Positions 1-11,950 are shown, counted from the first letter of the stretch. The stretch is 64,000 nt of DNA from Streptomyces sp. Y2F8-2 (GCF_014905555.1 NZ_BNGS01000011.1:298164-362163); one strand, 5' to 3'. The notes: a model not told the origin generated them from the letters alone. Program-made: numbers and translations.

Positions 1-143
1 TGGCGGCCGTGCTGCGCTACGCGCTGACCGATGTGGCCCCGGTGGTGAGCCTGTACGTCAACGACTTCAACACCCCCGCGCGACGGACGTACCACAGGGT
101 GGGCTTCCAGGAGGTCGGGGCGTTCATGAGCGTCCTGTTCTGA
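1..143 (+). CDS. GNAT-family N-acetyltransferase, C-terminal end (partial)
   Basis: Only the last 46 residues or so are in the window, read in the frame that stops at 141-143. The segment SLYVNDFNTPARRTYHRVGF is the typical end of a GNAT fold, with the Asn and the Ala-x-x-x-Tyr-x-x-x-Gly-Phe of motif B that contacts acetyl-CoA. In actinobacteria a DUF4081-type GNAT lies between ispG and proS, and the position here fits that. The substrate cannot be told. The 5' part lies outside the window. Confidence 0.75.
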   Translation, partial: AAVLRYALTDVAPVVSLYVNDFNTPARRTYHRVGFQEVGAFMSVLF

Positions 144-231
144 GCGCGCCGCAGGGACCCCGGGCGCTGAAGGGCACGTCGCAGACGGCCCGCAGCCGAG
201 CCCCACCGCGTACCCCTGTAGGCTCACGACC

Positions 232-780
232 ATGCCTCGTACCGTCGACGACGTCGTGATCGGCCCCCTGGACCTGTCCGCCCGTGTCGACGAGGCGCTC
301 GCCGTCCAGGCCCTCGCGTTCGGGCTGGGCGCCGACGAGGTCGCCGTACGCCGCCAGATCGTGCTGCGGCACATGACCTACCCGGCAGCCCGCGCGTTCG
401 GCGCCACCACCGCGGACGGACGGCTCGTCGGGTTCGTGTACGGCATGCCCAACGACCGCGCGCACTGGTGGTCCACCGTCGTCGAACCGTATCTGCGCGC
501 CCAGGGCCACGACGACTGGCTCGACGACTCGTTCGTGATCACCGAGCTGCACGTCCACCCGCGGTACCAGAACCGCGGCATCGGCCGCGCCCTGATCACC
601 ACCATCACCGACGGCGCCACCGAGCCCCGCTCGATCCTCTCCGCGATCGACACCGACAGCCCGGCCCGCGGCCTGTACCACTCGCTGGGCTATGTGGATC
701 TCGCGCGGCAGGTCCTCTTCCCGAGCGCGCCGAAACCGTACGCGGTGATGGGCGCCCCGCTGCCCCTGCGACGCCGTTAA
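232..780 (+). CDS. GNAT-family N-acetyltransferase
   Basis: A 182-residue cytosolic protein predicted to transfer an acetyl group from acetyl-CoA to an unknown amine. Motif A is clear at about residues 105-118, where V-H-P-x-x-Q-N-R-G-I-G-R-A-L gives the Q/R-x-x-G-x-G pyrophosphate-binding loop after a beta strand. Near the end, A-R-G-L-Y-x-x-L-G-Y matches motif B. The ATG at 232 follows an 88-base gap after the preceding GNAT end, and proS starts 73 bases downstream. The same arrangement is seen upstream of proS in other actinomycetes. The substrate is unknown. Confidence 0.85.
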   Translation: MPRTVDDVVIGPLDLSARVDEALAVQALAFGLGADEVAVRRQIVLRHMTYPAARAFGATTADGRLVGFVYGMPNDRAHWWSTVVEPYLRAQGHDDWLDDSFVITELHVHPRYQNRGIGRALITTITDGATEPRSILSAIDTDSPARGLYHSLGYVDLARQVLFPSAPKPYAVMGAPLPLRRR

Positions 781-853
781 CGGATTTCCACCCGCACGGC
801 AAGCCCGGCTAACCTCCTAGCCATCACCCTTACGCGGCAGGAGTACCAGAACC

Positions 854-2554
854 ATGGCCAACGCACCGGTCCAGCGCATGTCCCAGTTGATGGCGAAGAC
901 GCTGCGCGACGACCCGGCCGACGCCGAGGTCCTCAGCCACAAGCTGCTGGTCCGCGCGGGCTACGTCCGCCGCACGGCCGCCGGTGTGTGGACCTGGCTG
1001 CCGCTCGGCAAGAAGGTCCTCGCCAACGTGGAGCGGATCGTCCGCGAGGAGATGGACGCCATCGGCGCCCAGGAGGTGCTGCTGCCCGCCCTGCTGCCCC
1101 GCGAGCCCTATGACGCGACCGGCCGCTGGGACGAGTACGGCGCCGAGCTGTTCCGCCTGAAGGACCGCAAGGGCGGCGACTACCTGCTCGGTCCCACCCA
1201 CGAGGAGATCTTCACCCTGCTGGTGAAGGACCAGGCGTCCTCGTACAAGGACCTGCCGGTGATCCTCTACCAGATCCAGACCAAGTTCCGTGACGAGGCC
1301 CGGCCCCGCGCGGGCATCCTGCGCGGCCGTGAGTTCCTGATGAAGGACTCGTACTCCTTCGATCTGGAGGACGAGGGCCTCGCCCGGTCCTACGCCCTGC
1401 ACCGCCAGGCCTACCAGCGCGTCTTCGAGCGCCTCGGCCTCGACTACCGGATCGTCGCCGCGACCGCGGGCGCCATGGGCGGTTCCAAGTCCGAGGAGTT
1501 CCTCGCCCCGGCGGGCGCCGGCGAGGACACCTTCGCGGACTGCCCGAACTGCGACTTCGCCGCCAACACCGAGGCGATCACCTACGCGCTCCAGCCGGTC
1601 GACGCCTCCGGTGTCCCGGCCGCCGAGGAGATCCCCACCCCCGACACCCCCACCATCGAGACCCTCGCCGCCTCCCTCGGCGTCCCGGCCTCGGCCACCC
1701 TGAAGAACCTCCTCGTGAAGGTCGACGGCGAGATCGTCGCCGTCGGCGTCCCCGGCGACCGCGAGGTCGACATGGACAAGGTCGAGGCGCACTTCGCCCC
1801 GGCCGGCGTCGAGATGGTCACCGAGGCCGACTTCGCGGGCCGGCCCGACCTCGTCCGCGGCTACGTCGGCCCGCAGGGCCTGGAGAAGGTCCGCTACATC
1901 GCCGACCCGCGCGTGGCGCCGGGCACCGCGTGGATCACGGGCGCCAACAAGGCGCACACCCACGCCCGGAACGTGGTCGCCGGCCGCGACTTCGAGGTCG
2001 ACGAGTACGTGGACGTCGTGGTGGTGCAGGAGGGCGACCCCTGCCCGAAGTGCGGCACCGCGCTCAAGCTGGACCGCGCCATCGAGATCGGCCACATCTT
2101 CCAGCTCGGCCGCAAGTACGCCGACGCCCTCAAGCTCGACGTCCTCGGCCAGAACGGCAAGCCGGTCCGCGTCACCATGGGCTCCTACGGCATCGGCGTC
2201 TCCCGCGCGGTCGCCGCGCTCGCCGAGCAGACCGCCGACGAGCAGGGCCTGTGCTGGCCCAAGGAGGTCGCCCCGGCCGACGTGCACGTGGTGGCCGCCG
2301 GCAAGGCCCTGCAGACCGAGCTGGCGCTCGACGTCTCCGAGAAGCTGGCGGCGGCCGGTGTCCGCGTCCTGGTCGACGACCGGGCCGGTGTCTCGCCGGG
2401 CGTGAAGTTCACCGACGCCGAGCTGATCGGCGTGCCGCAGATCCTGGTGGCCGGGCGTCGTGCGGGCGAGGGCGTCGTCGAGCTCAAGGACCGCCGGACG
2501 GGCGAGCGCGAGGAACTCACGGTGGACGAGGCGATCGCCCGCCTCACCGCCTGA
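854..2554 (+). CDS. proS: Prolyl-tRNA synthetase (bacterial type, with editing domain)
   Basis: Charges tRNA-Pro with proline using ATP. The 566 residues match the bacterial ProS type (E. coli about 570). Class II motif 2 is seen as F-R-D-E-x-R-P-R-x-G-x-x-R-x-R-E-F at about residues 137-153, and motif 3 as G-S-Y-G-I-G-V-S-R near 437. Between them, at about 240-380, lies a YbaK-like insertion that in this family hydrolyses mischarged Ala-tRNA-Pro. The C-terminal part is the anticodon-binding domain (A-D-V-H-V-V onward). The ATG at 854 has GGAG a few bases upstream. The gene looks intact and monocistronic, followed by a hairpin. Confidence 0.97.
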   Translation: MANAPVQRMSQLMAKTLRDDPADAEVLSHKLLVRAGYVRRTAAGVWTWLPLGKKVLANVERIVREEMDAIGAQEVLLPALLPREPYDATGRWDEYGAELFRLKDRKGGDYLLGPTHEEIFTLLVKDQASSYKDLPVILYQIQTKFRDEARPRAGILRGREFLMKDSYSFDLEDEGLARSYALHRQAYQRVFERLGLDYRIVAATAGAMGGSKSEEFLAPAGAGEDTFADCPNCDFAANTEAITYALQPVDASGVPAAEEIPTPDTPTIETLAASLGVPASATLKNLLVKVDGEIVAVGVPGDREVDMDKVEAHFAPAGVEMVTEADFAGRPDLVRGYVGPQGLEKVRYIADPRVAPGTAWITGANKAHTHARNVVAGRDFEVDEYVDVVVVQEGDPCPKCGTALKLDRAIEIGHIFQLGRKYADALKLDVLGQNGKPVRVTMGSYGIGVSRAVAALAEQTADEQGLCWPKEVAPADVHVVAAGKALQTELALDVSEKLAAAGVRVLVDDRAGVSPGVKFTDAELIGVPQILVAGRRAGEGVVELKDRRTGEREELTVDEAIARLTA

Positions 2555-2568
2555 TCCGTGCCTCAGGG

Positions 2569-2601
2569 CGCCCGCCAGGGCCGACCAGCCCATGGCGGGC
2601 G
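2569..2601 (+). terminator. Hairpin after proS
   Basis: The arms 2569-2577 (cgcccgcca) and 2593-2601 (tggcgggcg) are perfect reverse complements of 9 bp around a 15-base loop, 15 bases after the proS stop. No T-run follows, which is normal for Streptomyces terminators. Confidence 0.5.
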
Positions 2602-2692
2602 TCACCTGTCCCTACTGGACGGGCAGGTGCGTCCGGCAGGATGAGGCCCGCACGCCAAGCATCTGCGGACCCGTATCACCCGGAGGACGCCC

Positions 2693-3577
2693 GTGTCCGA
2701 CACGACCGGCCGGCACCCGTTCCGGTTCGGCCCCGCCCGGTTGCGGCACGGGCGTACCCGGCCACCGGCAGGAGGGGCCCCCACCGTGCCGGCGCCGTAC
2801 CGCAGCGGCCTGCGGCCCCCGGCGGTGGAGGCCCGTGGGCTGCGGGTCGTCCGCGGCGGCCGGGAGGTGCTCCGCGGCCTCTCGTTCACCGTGCCCCGAG
2901 GCACGGTCACCGGCCTGCTGGGCCCTTCCGGCTGCGGCAAGACCACACTCATCCGCAGCATCGTCGGCACCCAGATCACCGCGTCCGGTACGGTCACCGT
3001 CCTGGGTGAGCCGGCTGGATCCCGGCGGCTGCGCGGACGCGTCGGCTACGCCACCCAGAGCCCGGCCCTGTACCCCGACCTCACGGTCGCCGAGAACCTG
3101 CGGTACTTCGCCGCGTTGCTGCATGCCGAACCGGACGTCGAACGCGTCATCGCCGCCACCGACCTGGAACGGCAGCGCGACCAGGCGGTCGGCTCCCTCT
3201 CGGGCGGCCAGCGGATGCGCACCGGCATCGCCGCCGCCCTGCTCGGCGGCCCGCCGCTGCTGGTGCTCGACGAGCCCACCGTCGGCCTCGACCCCGTTTT
3301 GCGCAACCAGCTCTGGCAGCTCTTCCGCACCCTGGCGGCGGACGGCACCACGCTGCTGGTCTCCAGCCACGTCATGGAAGAGGCCGGGCGTTGCGGACGG
3401 CTGCTGCTGATGCGCGACGGCCTGCTCCTCGCCGACGACACCCCCGACGCGCTGCGCGACCGCACCGGAACCGCCGACCTGGAGCAGGCGTTCCTCCGCC
3501 TGATAGAGGACGTCGCGCCTCGCGAGACCCAGCACCACGGGACCCAGCCCCACGAGAACGAGGAGACCGGGCCGTGA
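2693..3577 (+). CDS. ABC transporter ATP-binding protein (exporter type)
   Basis: ATPase subunit of a two-gene ABC-2 exporter; 294 residues, cytoplasmic face of the membrane. Walker A is G-P-S-G-C-G-K-T-T at about residue 78, the signature L-S-G-G-Q near 169, Walker B L-L-V-L-D-E-P near 192, and the switch His lies in S-S-H near 225. The N-terminal 40 residues are rich in Arg, Gly and Pro and are not part of the fold. The GTG at 2693 has GGAGGA at 2682-2687. Its stop overlaps the permease start, so the two are translationally coupled. The substrate is unknown; drug or antibiotic export is common for this family. Confidence 0.92.
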   Translation: MSDTTGRHPFRFGPARLRHGRTRPPAGGAPTVPAPYRSGLRPPAVEARGLRVVRGGREVLRGLSFTVPRGTVTGLLGPSGCGKTTLIRSIVGTQITASGTVTVLGEPAGSRRLRGRVGYATQSPALYPDLTVAENLRYFAALLHAEPDVERVIAATDLERQRDQAVGSLSGGQRMRTGIAAALLGGPPLLVLDEPTVGLDPVLRNQLWQLFRTLAADGTTLLVSSHVMEEAGRCGRLLLMRDGLLLADDTPDALRDRTGTADLEQAFLRLIEDVAPRETQHHGTQPHENEETGP

Positions 3578-4308
3578 TGACCTCGGCGAGCCGCGCCACC
3601 ACACGCCGCATCCTGCGCCAGCTGCGTCACGACCCGCGCACGGTGGCCCTGCTGCTGCTCGTCCCGGTCCTGCTCGTGGTCCTGCTGCGCTACATGTTCG
3701 ACTCGGCGGCCGCCTTCGACCGGGTCGCCCCCGCGTTGCTCGGCATCTTCCCGTTCGTCGTCATGTTCCTCGTCACCTCGGTGACGACCCTGCGCGAGCG
3801 CACCTCGGGGACGCTGGAGCGGCTGATGACGATGCCGCTGAGCAAGCTGGACCTGCTGACCGGTTACGGCTGCGCCTTCGGCCTGCTCGCGGTGGTCCAG
3901 GCGCTGGCGGTCACGGGGGTGAGCCTGCGGCCGCTCGGGCTGACGGTGTCCGGGTCGACGGGCCTGCTGCTGACGGTCGCGGTGCTGGACGCCCTGCTCG
4001 GCACGGCGCTGGGGCTGTTCGTGTCGGCCTTCGCCCGGACGGAGTTCCAGGCCGTGCAGTTCATGCCCGCGGTGGTCTTCCCGCAGCTGCTGCTGTGCGG
4101 GCTGTTCGTCCCTCGGGCGCACATGGCGCAGCCGCTCCGCTGGGCCTCGGACGTCCTCCCGCTCTCCTACGCCGTCGACGCCCTGGGCCGGGCCGCCGCG
4201 GGCACCACCGGCACGGCCGACCTCGTCCGCGACCTCTCGGTGATCGCCGGTTCCGCCCTGGCCGCCCTGGCACTCGCGGCCGCCACCCTTCGTCGGCGCA
4301 CCCCCTGA
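3574..4308 (+). CDS. ABC-2 type transporter permease
   Basis: Integral membrane partner of the preceding ATPase, about 244 residues from GTG 3574 (4-base GTGA overlap) or 243 from ATG 3577. AGGAG at 3561-3565 suits the GTG best. About six hydrophobic segments can be seen: near residues 25-42, 53-72, 98-120, 130-150, 160-182 and a last one before a short Arg-rich tail. The segment T-L-R-E-R-T-S-G-T-L-E-R-L-M after TM2 is the usual ABC-2 coupling helix. The function follows the ATPase; the exported compound is not known. Confidence 0.9.
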   Translation: MMTSASRATTRRILRQLRHDPRTVALLLLVPVLLVVLLRYMFDSAAAFDRVAPALLGIFPFVVMFLVTSVTTLRERTSGTLERLMTMPLSKLDLLTGYGCAFGLLAVVQALAVTGVSLRPLGLTVSGSTGLLLTVAVLDALLGTALGLFVSAFARTEFQAVQFMPAVVFPQLLLCGLFVPRAHMAQPLRWASDVLPLSYAVDALGRAAAGTTGTADLVRDLSVIAGSALAALALAAATLRRRTP

Positions 4309-4522
4309 CGCCCGGCCGCGGGCGTTGCGACCCGATCACCTCTGCGCGTGGGGCCGGCGTCGCACGGCCGTCGGCAGTCCGCGGCCGATCCGGGCCAGAT
4401 TGATCCCGACCGTACGCCGCCGGCAGTGCGAGGGGCGGAGACGAAAGGCGCCCGGCGCAGGGCCGTTCGGGCCTTCGGTACGGCTGACCGGGGCGGGCGA
4501 GGGGGCTGTCGGCCCGCCTCGT

Positions 4523-5443
4523 CTAGAGCCAGCTCGCGAACTCCAGCAACAGCTCCGCGTCCCCCGGGCGGCCCACCCGGCGCGCCCGCACTCCCGACTC
4601 CACCGCCCGGAACAGCGTCCAGCCGCGCAGCCGCTCCTGGTCCAGGTCCAGGGACTCCGCGAGCCGTTTCACCCGGCGGCGGGTGATCGCCGCTCCGGAG
4701 GGCGCCGCGATCAGGTCCTCCACCCGGTCGCGCACCAGCCTGGCCAGGTCGAAGGCGCACTCGCCCACCACCGGGTCCGGACCCACCGCGAGCCACGGCA
4801 TCCGCTCCCCGGCGAGGATCTTGCTCTGCCGGAAGGTGCCGTGCAGCAGCCGCTCCTCGGGCGGGGCGGCGAGCAGCTGCTCACGGGCCGCCAGCGCCGC
4901 CTCGACCAGCGGCGCCGCCTCCGGGTCCGTCTCCGCGCTCCTGCGCATCGCCTCGGCCTGCCGTCCCGTGCGTGCGGCCACCGTCTCGAAGGAGTGGGCG
5001 GCGGGCGGCTCGACCCACAGCCGCCGCAGCGTGCCGGCCGCCTCCAGCAGGGCCTTCGCCTCCGGCAGCGACCGCACGGACATCTCCGGGTGCAGGCGCT
5101 CCAGCAGCAGCACGCCCTCCCCGGCGTCCGAGGTGTCCGGGGCGTCCGCATCCAGGAGCCGTACGGCCCCGAAGCCGTCCCACCGCACGAGCGCGGCCCG
5201 CTCGCTGCACGGACGGGCCCAGGGCGGTACCAGCTTCAGCACGGCGGGCGTCCCGTCGGCCCGCCGCACCAGCAGCACCAGACTGCTGCGGCCGCCCGGC
5301 GCCTGCACCCGCTCCACGGTCAACTCGCGTAGACCGACGGCCCGCCGGACCAGCTCCGGGAGCCTGCCCAGCCAGTCGGCGCCACCGTCCCGCTGCGTCT
5401 CGCCGAGCGCCCTCACCAGGCGCTGCGGCGGTTCGAAAGCCAT
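4523..5443 (-). CDS. Aminoglycoside-phosphotransferase-like protein lacking catalytic residues
   Basis: A 306-residue protein resembling the APH(6)/hydroxyurea-kinase branch of the protein-kinase-like fold. The N-lobe ATP-anchoring Lys is likely K70 (A-V-L-K) with its partner Glu at 81. The catalytic loop, normally H-G-D-x-x-x-x-N, reads H-G-T-F-R-Q-S-K at 201-208, so both the catalytic Asp and the metal-binding Asn are replaced. The metal-binding Asp of the next strand is replaced by Gly221 (A-V-G-P-D-P). The rest of the fold (V-G-E-C-A-F-D-L-A) is well kept, so it is more likely a non-catalytic family member than a decayed gene. It is transcribed towards the ABC operon. Confidence 0.75.
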   Translation of the reverse strand: MAFEPPQRLVRALGETQRDGGADWLGRLPELVRRAVGLRELTVERVQAPGGRSSLVLLVRRADGTPAVLKLVPPWARPCSERAALVRWDGFGAVRLLDADAPDTSDAGEGVLLLERLHPEMSVRSLPEAKALLEAAGTLRRLWVEPPAAHSFETVAARTGRQAEAMRRSAETDPEAAPLVEAALAAREQLLAAPPEERLLHGTFRQSKILAGERMPWLAVGPDPVVGECAFDLARLVRDRVEDLIAAPSGAAITRRRVKRLAESLDLDQERLRGWTLFRAVESGVRARRVGRPGDAELLLEFASWL

Positions 5444-5500
5444 GCGCGAGTTGTTCCCTTCCAGGTCGGCTTCGCACGCGTACGGTCGAGCGCGTACGCG

Positions 5501-5989
5501 TCAGGTTCGCGGTGTCGCCGACGGGGTGGGGGTGGCCGCCGCCCGCTCGGCGAGACCAGGGAAGGCTACGCTCTCGCCGCTCCAGCGCACCGCCCGCACC
5601 GCGGCTTCCCGCAGCGCCCCGGCGGCGAAGCCGCGCCGCGCACCCGTCGAGGCCCGCACCAGATCCGAGTACACCCCGGCCACCCGCTCCTCCAGCTCGG
5701 CGGCCAGCCGCACGGCGGCGGCGGAGTCGGGGACCGGGAACGGCAGCGCGTACCCGGCCGCGGCGGCGTCCGGCGTGCCGCCCAGGTCCCGTACCGCCCG
5801 GGCCAGTTCGTCCCGCCGGGCGCGGTGGGCGTCGTAGGCGGCCAGCGCCTCCGCGCGCCGCGCCTGCTCGATGCGGCCGCCGACGACGCCGTAGCCGTAC
5901 ACGGCGGCGTGCTCGGCGCGCAGGGCGGCGCGCAGGGCCGTCAGCTCGTCGCTCACGGGCGTCGGTGTGCCGGTGCTGCTCGTGCTCAC
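5501..5989 (-). CDS. DUF4439 ferritin-like protein
   Basis: A 162-residue, mostly helical Ala-rich protein. The start of helix 1, L-R-A-A-L-R-A-E-H-A-A-V-Y-G-Y-G, with a Glu-x-x-x-x-x-Tyr pattern, and the later E-E-R-V-A-G-V-Y match the DUF4439 (ferritin-like four-helix) family. The GTG at 5989 overlaps the stop of the upstream lipoprotein by four bases (GTGA), so the pair is coupled. Whether it binds metal is not known. It is probably cytosolic, as it has no signal sequence. Confidence 0.75.
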   Translation of the reverse strand: MSTSSTGTPTPVSDELTALRAALRAEHAAVYGYGVVGGRIEQARRAEALAAYDAHRARRDELARAVRDLGGTPDAAAAGYALPFPVPDSAAAVRLAAELEERVAGVYSDLVRASTGARRGFAAGALREAAVRAVRWSGESVAFPGLAERAAATPTPSATPRT

Positions 5990-6513
5990 TTTCCGCCCTC
6001 CGTCAGCAGGTACGCGTGCGCGGCCCCGGCCGCGGCCACGGACGCCATCAGCCGTGCCAGCTCGCCCGGCACCTCCAGCAACGCCCTGCCGCGCCGGTCG
6101 GCCAGGGCGCGCTCCGCCGCGGCCAGACCGGCCAGTGCGGACTTGGCGTCCGCCGGTACGGGGGAGGCGGAGGCCGAGGGGGACGCGGAGGCGCCGGCCG
6201 AGCCGGCGGAGGGGGACGCCGAGGCGCCGGCCCCGCCGCCGAACGCCTGTGCGTGCCGGACGACCTCCGCCCGCAGTGGCCGCAACCGCGCCGCCAGGTC
6301 CGGATGGGCGTCGATGACCGCCGCGTACCGCGCCGCCAGTGCCTCGCTGTCCCGGGCCGCACGCGCGCGTGCCCGGTCGGCGGCCGCCGGACTGCCGCCC
6401 GTGGCGCCCGAATCGGAGGCGCCGGAGCAGCCCGCCAGCAGCGCCGCACCCGCGGCCGAGGCGAACAGGCTCCTTCTGCGCAGCGGGGCGCGTGCAGGCG
6501 GGGGGAGGGGCAC
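5986..6513 (-). CDS. Small lipoprotein, TAT-like signal
   Basis: A 175-residue exported protein. The N-terminus has R-R-R-S-L-F followed by a hydrophobic stretch and a lipobox L-L-A-G-C at about residues 25-29, so it should be acylated at the Cys and possibly exported by Tat. The mature part is Ala-rich helical with a Ser/Ala/Pro low-complexity linker in the middle. It is coupled to the following DUF4439 gene, and together they look like one membrane-anchored plus one ferritin-like component. The function is unknown. Confidence 0.75.
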   Translation of the reverse strand: MPLPPPARAPLRRRSLFASAAGAALLAGCSGASDSGATGGSPAAADRARARAARDSEALAARYAAVIDAHPDLAARLRPLRAEVVRHAQAFGGGAGASASPSAGSAGASASPSASASPVPADAKSALAGLAAAERALADRRGRALLEVPGELARLMASVAAAGAAHAYLLTEGGK

Positions 6514-6547
6514 GGCAGACCGTCCTCGGGGGCTTCGGTACGAACGG

Positions 6548-6582
6548 ATGGGCGGGAGCCCGACGAATGGGCGGGAGCCCGA
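6548..6582. repeat. Two 16-bp direct repeats in a divergent promoter region
   Basis: The 16-mer atgggcgggagcccga occurs exactly at 6548-6563 and 6567-6582, i.e. with a 19-base period. It lies 34 bases upstream of the minus-strand lipoprotein gene and 190 bases upstream of rimP. The spacing suggests an operator or a slipped duplication. Confidence 0.7.
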
Positions 6583-6775
6583 TGATCACCGTACCCGCGT
6601 ACCCCGCCCGTGCCTGCCATCGGCTCGGCTCGACAGCGCGCACGCGCGCGTGGCGCCCGCCGGACCGCCGTTCGCCGTGCGGCCCAGGTGGACGGCATCA
6701 CCCTCCTGGACCGGATACCCTTTGACCTGACAGCGACCATCCCACAACAGCACACGCGGCCGAGGAGTCACCCGG

Positions 6776-7285
6776 ATGAGCACCACCCAGAGCGAGAGGC
6801 TGCGAGAACTGCTGGAACCGCTCGTCACATCCCAGGGGCTCGATCTCGAGGAGATCGCGGTGGACGCCGTCGGGCGCAAGCGTGTGCTGCGCGTCGTCGT
6901 CGACTCCGACACCGGTGCCGACCTGGACCAGATCGCCGATGTGAGCCGCGCGCTCTCGGCGAAGCTCGACGAGACGGACGCGATGGGCGAGGGCGAATAC
7001 ACCCTCGAGGTCGGAACCCCGGGCGCGGAGCGCCTCCTCCAGGAACACCGGCACTACGTACGGGCCCTGGGCCGGCTGGTGAGGTTCCAGCTGGCGGAGG
7101 GCGGAGAACTGGTCGCCAGGATTCAGCAGGTCGACGACGACGGTGTCGACCTCGAGGTGCCCGGTGTGAAGGGCCGCAAGGCCACCACCCGCAGACTCGC
7201 CTTCCCCGACATCGCCAGGGCGCGGGTCCAGGTGGAGTTCAGCCGCAAGGACACGAAGGACATGAAGGAAGAGGAGGAGGCGTAG
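6776..7285 (+). CDS. rimP: Ribosome maturation factor RimP
   Basis: Needed for 30S subunit maturation. The 169-residue length and the motifs V-D-S-D-T-G near residue 41, A-L-S-A-K-L-D and L-E-V-G-T-P-G near 76-82 are typical of RimP. The C-terminal Sm-like domain is followed by a charged tail rich in Lys and Glu. It begins the conserved rimP-nusA-ylxR-infB operon; nusA starts two bases after its stop. Confidence 0.95.
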   Translation: MSTTQSERLRELLEPLVTSQGLDLEEIAVDAVGRKRVLRVVVDSDTGADLDQIADVSRALSAKLDETDAMGEGEYTLEVGTPGAERLLQEHRHYVRALGRLVRFQLAEGGELVARIQQVDDDGVDLEVPGVKGRKATTRRLAFPDIARARVQVEFSRKDTKDMKEEEEA

Positions 7286-7287
7286 CC

Positions 7288-8283
7288 GTGGACATCGACA
7301 TGAGTGCCCTGCGGGGCTTGGTACGGGAGAAGGAGATCTCCTTCGACCTGCTGGTCGAGGCGATCGAGGCGGCCCTCCTCATCGCCTACCACCGCACCGA
7401 GGGAAGCCGCCGCCACGCGCGCGTCGAGCTCGACCGGGAGACCGGCCATGTGACCGTGTGGGCGAAGGAGGATCCCGAGGATCTTCAGGAGGGGCAGGAG
7501 CCGCGCGAGTTCGACGACACCCCGTCGGGCTTCGGCCGCATCGCCGCCACCACCGCCAAGCAGGTCATCCTGCAGCGTCTGCGCGACGCCGAGGACGACG
7601 CGACGCTCGGCGAGTACGCGGGCCGCGAGGGCGACATCGTCACCGGAGTGGTCCAGCAGGGCCGCGACCCGAAGAACGTGCTCGTCGACATCGGCAAGCT
7701 CGAGGCCATCCTGCCGGTGCAGGAGCAGGCGCCGGGGGAGACGTACGAACACGGCAAGCGCATCCGCTCGTACGTCGTCCGGGTGGCGAAGGGCGTGCGC
7801 GGTCCGTCCGTCACTCTTTCGCGCACCCACCCCAATCTGGTGAAGAAGCTGTTCGCGCTCGAGGTGCCGGAGATCGCCGACGGCTCCGTGGAGATCGCCG
7901 CGATCGCCCGTGAGGCCGGTCACCGTACGAAGATCGCCGTCAGGTCCACCCGTTCGGGTCTGAACGCCAAGGGCGCCTGTATCGGCCCCATGGGCGGCCG
8001 TGTGCGCAACGTCATGGGCGAGCTGAACGGTGAGAAGATCGACATCGTCGACTGGTCCGACGACCCGGCCGAGATGGTGGCGAACGCCCTGTCCCCGGCC
8101 CGTGTCACCAAGGTGGAGGTCGTGGACCTCGCGGCCCGCTCCGCGCGCGTGACGGTCCCCGACTACCAGCTGTCGCTGGCGATCGGCAAGGAGGGGCAGA
8201 ACGCCCGTCTGGCGGCCCGGCTGACCGGCTGGCGGATCGACATCCGCCCCGACACCGAACAGCCCGCCGAGAGGCAGGCCTGA
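7288..8283 (+). CDS. nusA: Transcription termination/antitermination protein NusA
   Basis: Binds RNA polymerase and nascent RNA and controls pausing, termination and rRNA antitermination. The 331 residues hold an N-terminal RNAP-binding domain, an S1 domain (G-D-I-V-T-G-V-V-Q-Q near 115) and two KH domains, with A-C-I-G-P-M-G-G-R-V near 230 and L-A-I-G-K-E-G-Q-N-A-R near 298. The short form without acidic C-terminal repeats is normal for actinobacteria. The GTG at 7288, two bases after rimP, has the purine-rich end of rimP (GAGGAGGAGG) as its ribosome site. Confidence 0.96.
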   Translation: MDIDMSALRGLVREKEISFDLLVEAIEAALLIAYHRTEGSRRHARVELDRETGHVTVWAKEDPEDLQEGQEPREFDDTPSGFGRIAATTAKQVILQRLRDAEDDATLGEYAGREGDIVTGVVQQGRDPKNVLVDIGKLEAILPVQEQAPGETYEHGKRIRSYVVRVAKGVRGPSVTLSRTHPNLVKKLFALEVPEIADGSVEIAAIAREAGHRTKIAVRSTRSGLNAKGACIGPMGGRVRNVMGELNGEKIDIVDWSDDPAEMVANALSPARVTKVEVVDLAARSARVTVPDYQLSLAIGKEGQNARLAARLTGWRIDIRPDTEQPAERQA

Positions 8284-8295
8284 GGCGCGTGACCT

Positions 8296-8318
8296 CGGCC
8301 GGGAATAGATCCCGGCCG
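8296..8318 (+). terminator. Hairpin between nusA and ylxR
   Basis: The 9-bp perfect stem cggccggga / tcccggccg (8296-8304, 8310-8318) has a 5-base loop and lies 13 bases after the nusA stop. There is no T-run. It could attenuate read-through or stabilise the upstream mRNA, since downstream genes of this operon are normally co-transcribed. Confidence 0.5.
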
Positions 8319-8410
8319 TGCGACGCTGAGATCACGACAGTTTTGTGTGCAGCAGCTGTTCGACTCTTGCCCCGAAGGGGTGAGGTCGGCGCGGGGAGGT
8401 AGACTTAACC

Positions 8411-8722
8411 GTGTCTGGCCGGACGCACGCCGGAGCATGCCCTGAACGCACCTGTGTGGGGTGCCGGGAGCGAGCGGCCAAGATCGAACTGCTGCGCACC
8501 GTGGCGGTCGAGGACGCCTGCGTCCCCGATCCTCGCGGTACGCTGCCCGGCCGGGGTGCGTACGTGCACCCCGCACTGTCCTGTTTCGACCTGGCAATCC
8601 GCCGCCGGGCGTTCCCGCGGGCGCTACGCGTCCCGGGTCCGCTCGACACAAAGGCGTTGCGCCAGTACGTCGAGCAGGAAGACAGTTGTCAGCAGCAGCC
8701 AGCTGGGCAGGCAACACCGTAA
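8411..8722 (+). CDS. ylxR: YlxR family (DUF448) RNA-binding protein
   Basis: A small nucleic-acid-binding protein of 103 residues, always found between nusA and infB. The family signature is clear: P-E-R-T-C-V-G-C-R near residue 11, P-G-R-G-A-Y-V-H-P near 46, and a basic A-I-R-R-R-A-F-P-R-A-L helix. The GTG at 8411 is the best start; there is no strong Shine-Dalgarno. The tail is Gln-rich. In other bacteria it has been linked to RNase P and to transcriptional regulation; nothing in the sequence adds to this. Confidence 0.9.
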   Translation: MSGRTHAGACPERTCVGCRERAAKIELLRTVAVEDACVPDPRGTLPGRGAYVHPALSCFDLAIRRRAFPRALRVPGPLDTKALRQYVEQEDSCQQQPAGQATP

Positions 8723-8868
8723 GACGTGCCGCACGGATCCCTGTGCGGTCCTGGTACCTCGCGAGTCGAAAGCAGGTCGAGATTGCGATGAGCACTCGAT
8801 GAGTACGCGATGAGTACGCCCATGAACTAGCGACGGTCCGGCTTCAACCCGGACCTCAAAGGAGCGAA

Positions 8869-11940
<3,072 letters not shown>

Positions 11941-11950
11941 TCCCGGGCTC

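Noticed and set aside
830..2605. Minus-strand open frame opposite proS
   Set aside because: Shadow of proS, no protein-like pattern of its own.
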